A stretch of 17,156 nucleotides of DNA, taken from positions 1-17,156 of the forward strand of contig JAEEIS010000248.1 of assembly GCA_016281475.1 (NCBI GenBank). Direction: 5' to 3'. Under the pieces are notes generated by a model, which saw only the letters and a program-made list of their open reading frames with translations, had not been told where the DNA came from and did no database searches. The DNA comes from Bacteroidales bacterium. Lineage in GTDB: Bacteria > Bacteroidota > Bacteroidia > Bacteroidales > P3. Position 1 is the first letter of the stretch. Each line of letters opens with the position of its first letter. A program made the position numbers and the translations under genes. Positions 14,621 through 17,156 of the stretch are shown here, in pieces.

Positions 14621-14667
14621 TGGTTTATAGGTGTTATACGTATTATTGGTGTGTCTTTTTTCGCCTG

Positions 14668-14675
14668 CAAAAATA
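14668..14675 (-). promoter_or_regulatory. -7 promoter element for the 56-aa protein-lptE-DUF2723 operon
   Basis: The minus strand reads TATTTTTG, a perfect TAnnTTTG. ATTG at 14697-14694, 18 bp upstream and inside the heptamer repeat, may serve as a weak -33 box. The transcript would start near 14661, about 40 nt before the ATG at 14620. Confidence 0.55.
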
Positions 14676-14689
14676 CAAAAAAAAATAGA

Positions 14690-14719
14690 ATTTCAATTTT
14701 CAATTTTCAATTTTCAATT
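14690..14719. repeat. heptamer repeat (CAATTTT) between divergent promoters
   Basis: CAATTTT units begin at 14694, 14701, 14708 and 14715. The tract fills the space between the minus-strand -7 box (14668-14675) and the plus-strand -7 box (14729-14736). Confidence 0.8.
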
Positions 14720-14728
14720 TTTTTTATG

Positions 14729-14736
14729 TATCTTTG
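14729..14736 (+). promoter_or_regulatory. -7 promoter element for the leader-peptide-lipoprotein transcript
   Basis: TATCTTTG is a perfect TAnnTTTG. No TTTG is found about 20 bp upstream, where the heptamer tract lies. Transcription would start near 14743, leaving a leader of about 338 nt before the ATG at 15081. Confidence 0.6.
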
Positions 14737-14742
14737 CATCGT

Positions 14743-15080
14743 CAATCACCCGAACCCTTTGGCGGGTAAGCGGGTGGGCGACAGGACATAACAAAAAGAC
14801 GCTGAAACGGCGTTTTATCTGCGGCGTACGAATCTCGCAAATTCAAATCCAACCGCACGATAAGACAAAGTCGGCGCCTATTGGTGTGATATATACATTT
14901 CTTGTATATTGTCACAGCGTGGGCTCGGCATTGTTTATCCTCGGTTGGAAGGCATGCGAGAGCCTCGTACGCGGGATAAACGATGAGTTTAGATACCCGC
15001 GCTTCTTTTTTATATGCCCCTTGATTAACAAACTTTTTCTGGTGCAGGTATCCGCCAGCAACAAAAACTCTAACAAAACA
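14743..15080 (+). promoter_or_regulatory. long structured 5' leader RNA
   Basis: No convincing gene fills these 338 bases, but several helices can be drawn. AAGACGC (14796-14802) pairs with GCGTTTT (14810-14816), one G-U pair, followed by ATCT. A 10-bp hairpin with a small internal loop joins 14886-14896 to 14904-14915: GTGA with TCAC, ATATAC with GTATAT. The stretch 14933-15011 holds the alternative pairings described separately. The frame of the following peptide is open back to 14631, but it crosses the repeat tract and promoter, so I read the region as untranslated. Confidence 0.6.
14933..15011 (+). terminator. putative attenuator with competing antiterminator helix
   Basis: Terminator form: CGCGGG (14970-14975) with CCCGCG (14996-15001), plus inner AAAC (14978-14981) with GTTT (14987-14990), followed by the T-rich run 15003-15011. 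Competing form: GTTTATCC (14933-14940) with GGATAAAC (14974-14981), enclosing a small AGGC/GCCT hairpin (14950-14965). Both forms need 14974-14981, so they exclude each other. It lies 70 nt before the peptide start. Signal and in vivo function are not known. Confidence 0.55.
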
Positions 15081-15251
15081 ATGAAAGAGAATTTGAACCG
15101 CAAACGGGAGTACGACACTCCTATGGTAGAACTGATTGAGGCCCGTGTCGAAAAGGGGTTCCAACCGAGTGGCACCAGCCCCATCATTGGAGAAGGAACA
15201 GGTGAGGCAGTTACTGAGACTGGCTCTGCAGACAATGCATTATTCACTTAA
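15081..15251 (+). CDS. 56-residue YxxP-type small protein upstream of surface lipoprotein
   Basis: The protein starts MKENLNRKREYDTPMVELIE, continues ARVEKGFQPSGTSPIIGEG and ends in SADNALFT. The pattern basic N-terminus, Y-x-x-P-x-VE, E, then GFxxSG and a Gly/Ser/Thr/Glu-rich tail resembles short unnamed Bacteroidales proteins often placed before fimbrillin-like or secreted proteins. This comes from memory and was not searched. There is no signal peptide, no Cys and no double-Gly cleavage site. The ATG at 15081 follows an A-rich stretch (aactctaacaaaaca). The stop lies 16 nt before the lipoprotein start, so both are surely on one transcript behind the structured leader. A signalling, precursor or regulatory role is possible but not shown. 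Confidence 0.72.
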   Translation: MKENLNRKREYDTPMVELIEARVEKGFQPSGTSPIIGEGTGEAVTETGSADNALFT

Positions 15252-15267
15252 TCTAACAGCAAGCCCT

Positions 15268-16884
15268 ATGAAGAAGATTACACTTTTGGGAGTGGTTTTG
15301 GCCACGATTGTCTCGGTTGCGACTGTGTCGTGCCAGAAGGACAAAATAACCATCACGGAGTTCACCGCCACGATGGAGAACTGCAACGACGAGAACGGAA
15401 AGGTGATGCAGGATGGCAACGTGCTGCGCTGGACCGACGGCGACCAGATTGCTGTCTGGGGTACTGACGGGATGGGTATCTACACCACCCACAACACGGG
15501 GACGTATGTCACCACGTTCACCTTTACCGACGGCGAAGACCCCGGCGACCCCAACTACACCGCCATCTATCCCGCCAGTTGGGCACAACGGCAGGCAATA
15601 GTGTTCCTACCTCCTGTACAGACCAGCCATGACGGACAGCTGGAAACATTCCCAATGATGGCAAAGTCCAGTACCAGCGAACTGGTGTTCAAGAATCTGT
15701 GTGGAATTCTCCGGCTGCGGCTCCAAGCCAGCGGCAAGAGCATCACGGGTATTGAGGTAGTTGCCAATCAAAACCTTTGGGGCTCGTACCGCATCGACTA
15801 CAACAGTGGCAATCCCATATTGAGCCATTACACCAATGGTAGCAACCAGCTATTGCTCTCCATCGCTACACCGCAAAGCATCTCTATTCAGGCAAAGGAT
15901 TTCTACATTGCCCTGCCTCCCGCAACCTACGGCGAGGGCTTCACCATCAGAATCTATGCCAGCGACGGCAGCGTATGTACAAAGACAATCACCGAGGGAC
16001 ATAGCTTCACCATCGTGCGTAATGGTATCTTCACCATTACGCTGAACAACGACAATTTACAATTCGAACCCAATGCGGGATTGCTGAGCGGGGAGTTCTC
16101 AGTAAGTCCGACTCGGAAGGTGCGTTTCTCACAGGGCAATCTCATGTACACTGGTTTTGGCACTCATGCAGTAGCAACGGGCGGCACAGCCGAAGGCACG
16201 TGGATGTTTGGTGACGGGTGGAATAATAATGAAGGCGATGTCTATTCTTCGAGGTGGATAGGTGTGTTTGCTTGGGGAACGAGCGGCTGGAACAGTGGCG
16301 CGGCCAAGTATATGCCCTATCAAGCACATGCTGACGCTGATTCTTATAGCTATATACCTGGAGGAGATGTTAGTAACAGTCTGATAGGACCTTATGCGTA
16401 TGCCGACTGGGGCGTGTACAACGCCATTTTCAATGGTGGTAACCAACCTGGGCTGTGGCGCACATTGTCGGCAGAAGAATGGGACTATCTGCTCAACCAA
16501 CGACCAGGACATTCGGTGAAATGGGGTGTTGCTGAAGCTGGAGGATGGGATCTTAGTGGACTGGTAATCCTGCCTGATAGATTTAACCTTCCCGAAGGTC
16601 TTATTTTTAACGAAGGACTAGGACTTGAAGGTGAGTTTAGTTTAAACAGTTATAGCATTGAACAATGGGCTCAGATGGAAGCCGCAGGTGCTGTAATTTT
16701 ATTAGTAAGGTGGCAATATGGAGATGGAAGATATTGGACGACGACTGCTGCTAGCGATCTTAATGATTGGGGAGAACTAGGTTCGTATGTACTCTGTGTC
16801 GCAGGCGATTATGTAGGAATTACCAACACTGGCAATTCTAGACACTGGGGCGAAGCCGTCCGCTTGGTCAGAGACGTTCAATAA
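15268..16884 (+). CDS. fimbrillin-like surface lipoprotein with FISUMP-like C-terminal domain
   Basis: This 538-residue lipoprotein has signal peptide MKKITLLGVVLATIVSVATVSC (Cys22). Residues about 25-265 match the fimbrillin-like pattern of Bacteroidales: FTATMENCNDENGK, LRWTDGDQIAVWG, YTAIYPAS, the LPPVQ block and SELVFKNLCGILRLRLQ. Residues about 275-538 resemble the FISUMP-like repeats of outer-surface proteins: FSVSPTRKVRFSQGNL, WIGVFAWGTSGW, YADWGVYNAI, GLWRTLSAEEWDYLLNQR, WAQMEAAGAV and GEAVRLVRDV at the end. The frame is open upstream to 15136, but only ATG 15268 gives a proper lipoprotein signal. An adhesin or surface-structure role is inferred. Codon use shifts to A/T-rich in the C-terminal part from about 16200. 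Confidence 0.85.
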   Translation: MKKITLLGVVLATIVSVATVSCQKDKITITEFTATMENCNDENGKVMQDGNVLRWTDGDQIAVWGTDGMGIYTTHNTGTYVTTFTFTDGEDPGDPNYTAIYPASWAQRQAIVFLPPVQTSHDGQLETFPMMAKSSTSELVFKNLCGILRLRLQASGKSITGIEVVANQNLWGSYRIDYNSGNPILSHYTNGSNQLLLSIATPQSISIQAKDFYIALPPATYGEGFTIRIYASDGSVCTKTITEGHSFTIVRNGIFTITLNNDNLQFEPNAGLLSGEFSVSPTRKVRFSQGNLMYTGFGTHAVATGGTAEGTWMFGDGWNNNEGDVYSSRWIGVFAWGTSGWNSGAAKYMPYQAHADADSYSYIPGGDVSNSLIGPYAYADWGVYNAIFNGGNQPGLWRTLSAEEWDYLLNQRPGHSVKWGVAEAGGWDLSGLVILPDRFNLPEGLIFNEGLGLEGEFSLNSYSIEQWAQMEAAGAVILLVRWQYGDGRYWTTTAASDLNDWGELGSYVLCVAGDYVGITNTGNSRHWGEAVRLVRDVQ

Positions 16885-16914
16885 CTGTTAGGCAAAGTTA
16901 GATTGTCATACCCC

Positions 16915-16941
16915 GTTACAGGCAGCCCTATCGCCTGTAAC
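16915..16941 (+). terminator. 9-bp hairpin downstream of the lipoprotein gene
   Basis: GTTACAGGC (16915-16923) pairs perfectly with GCCTGTAAC (16933-16941) around a 9-nt loop. No T tract follows directly. It precedes the stronger terminator by 12 nt and may protect the 3' end of the mRNA. Confidence 0.55.
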
Positions 16942-16953
16942 TCTGACAAAAAG

Positions 16954-16985
16954 AGTCCCCGCCACCACGGCGGGGACTTCCTTTT
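16954..16985. terminator. bidirectional rho-independent terminator
   Basis: AGTCCCCGCC (16954-16963) pairs with GGCGGGGACT (16969-16978), a 5-nt loop between. It is followed on the plus strand by TCCTTTT and on the minus strand by CTTTTTG. It sits between the ends of the lipoprotein gene (plus) and the ATPase gene (minus), and serves both. Confidence 0.88.
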
Positions 16986-16987
16986 AT

Positions 16988-17156
16988 TCAAGAGCGAAAC
17001 ACCTCCCCGCAGACGTACAGCGGCACATTCTCCATCCACCCTTGGTCTACATACGGCTTCATTGAGAATCTCAGACCTTTGAGATTGGAGTACTTTTCGA
17101 CAAAGGTGCGTAACGACTTGGAACGGACGTTTTCTTCTGCCTTGACTTCAACGGGA
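16988..17156 (-). CDS. C-terminal end of a DUF4143-type AAA ATPase (5' part beyond window)
   Basis: The minus strand is open from the window edge to TGA at 16990-16988. It encodes 56 residues beginning PVEVKAEENVRSKSLRTFVE and ending NVPLYVCGEVFRS. The segment PVEVKAEENxRSKSLRxF, with RFSM and NVPLY further on, is the restriction-endonuclease-like end (DUF4143) of the large family of single AAA-type ATPases common in Bacteroidetes. These are sometimes discussed as toxin-antitoxin or defence-related, but their function is not settled. The ATPase domain with its Walker motifs would lie to the right of the window. Family call is good; completeness cannot be judged. Confidence 0.8.
   Translation of the reverse strand, partial: PVEVKAEENVRSKSLRTFVEKYSNLKGLRFSMKPYVDQGWMENVPLYVCGEVFRS

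Noticed and set aside
14631..15080. Open frame continuing upstream of the 56-aa peptide, giving a 206-aa protein
   Set aside because: It passes through the heptamer tract, the -7 promoter box and the structured leader. The translated part lacks protein character, and a good ATG lies at 15081.
14742..15164. 140-aa minus-strand frame through the leader
   Set aside because: It is antisense to the leader and small peptide, without a promoter or a recognisable domain.
15136..15267. Upstream extension of the fimbrillin-like lipoprotein
   Set aside because: It overlaps the 56-aa gene in another frame and would bury the lipoprotein signal peptide 44 residues in.

Overview
The window looks like a stretch of a Bacteroidales (Bacteroidota) chromosome. 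The signs are perfect or near-perfect TAnnTTTG -7 promoter elements, weak ribosome binding sites, exported proteins whose predicted signal-peptidase-I cleavage leaves an N-terminal Gln, a Bacteroidetes-type LptE, a DUF2723 membrane protein, WG repeats, and a fimbrillin-like lipoprotein with a FISUMP-like C-terminal domain. Genes use GC-rich codons. Intergenic DNA is AT-rich and carries several repeat families. I see no tRNA, rRNA, CRISPR array, transposase or phage gene.

Layout. (1) 1-2873, minus strand: a promoter at 2842-2873, then a small lipoprotein, a thioredoxin-fold exported protein, manA, and a WG-repeat protein that runs off the left edge and is coupled to manA by an ATGA overlap. 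(2) 2874-5644: a repeat-rich intergenic region, then plus-strand genes for a two-helix membrane protein, efp, a glutaminyl-cyclase-like lipoprotein and a Rieske-like lipoprotein. (3) 5713-8138, minus strand: clpX, an exported nitroreductase and queD, tightly packed. (4) 8206-11394, minus strand: mrdA (PBP2) and mrdB/rodA, the cell-elongation peptidoglycan pair, with their own promoter. (5) 11659-14675, minus strand: a 56-aa protein, lptE and a DUF2723 GT-C-type membrane protein. (6) 14729-16985, plus strand: a long structured leader, a 56-aa YxxP-type peptide and a 538-aa fimbrillin-like lipoprotein, closed by a strong bidirectional terminator. (7) 16988-17156: the 3' end of a DUF4143-type ATPase gene on the minus strand.

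How it fits together. Most genes serve the cell envelope: peptidoglycan elongation, LPS export, probable glycosyl transfer, lipoproteins and N-terminal pyroglutamate formation. Housekeeping functions (EF-P, ClpX, ManA, QueD) are interspersed.

The least explained signals are four. First, the 14743-15080 leader has mutually exclusive antiterminator-like and terminator-like pairings ahead of the small peptide and surface lipoprotein. Second, a 7-bp repeat family (consensus GAnAnTT) sits in spacers and also, twice, inside the DUF2723 gene, where a one-unit change would shift the reading frame. Third, an ungapped pair of structured ~75-bp repeats lies at 2911-2986 and 11522-11595. Fourth, there is a phased decamer array at 3010-3059.
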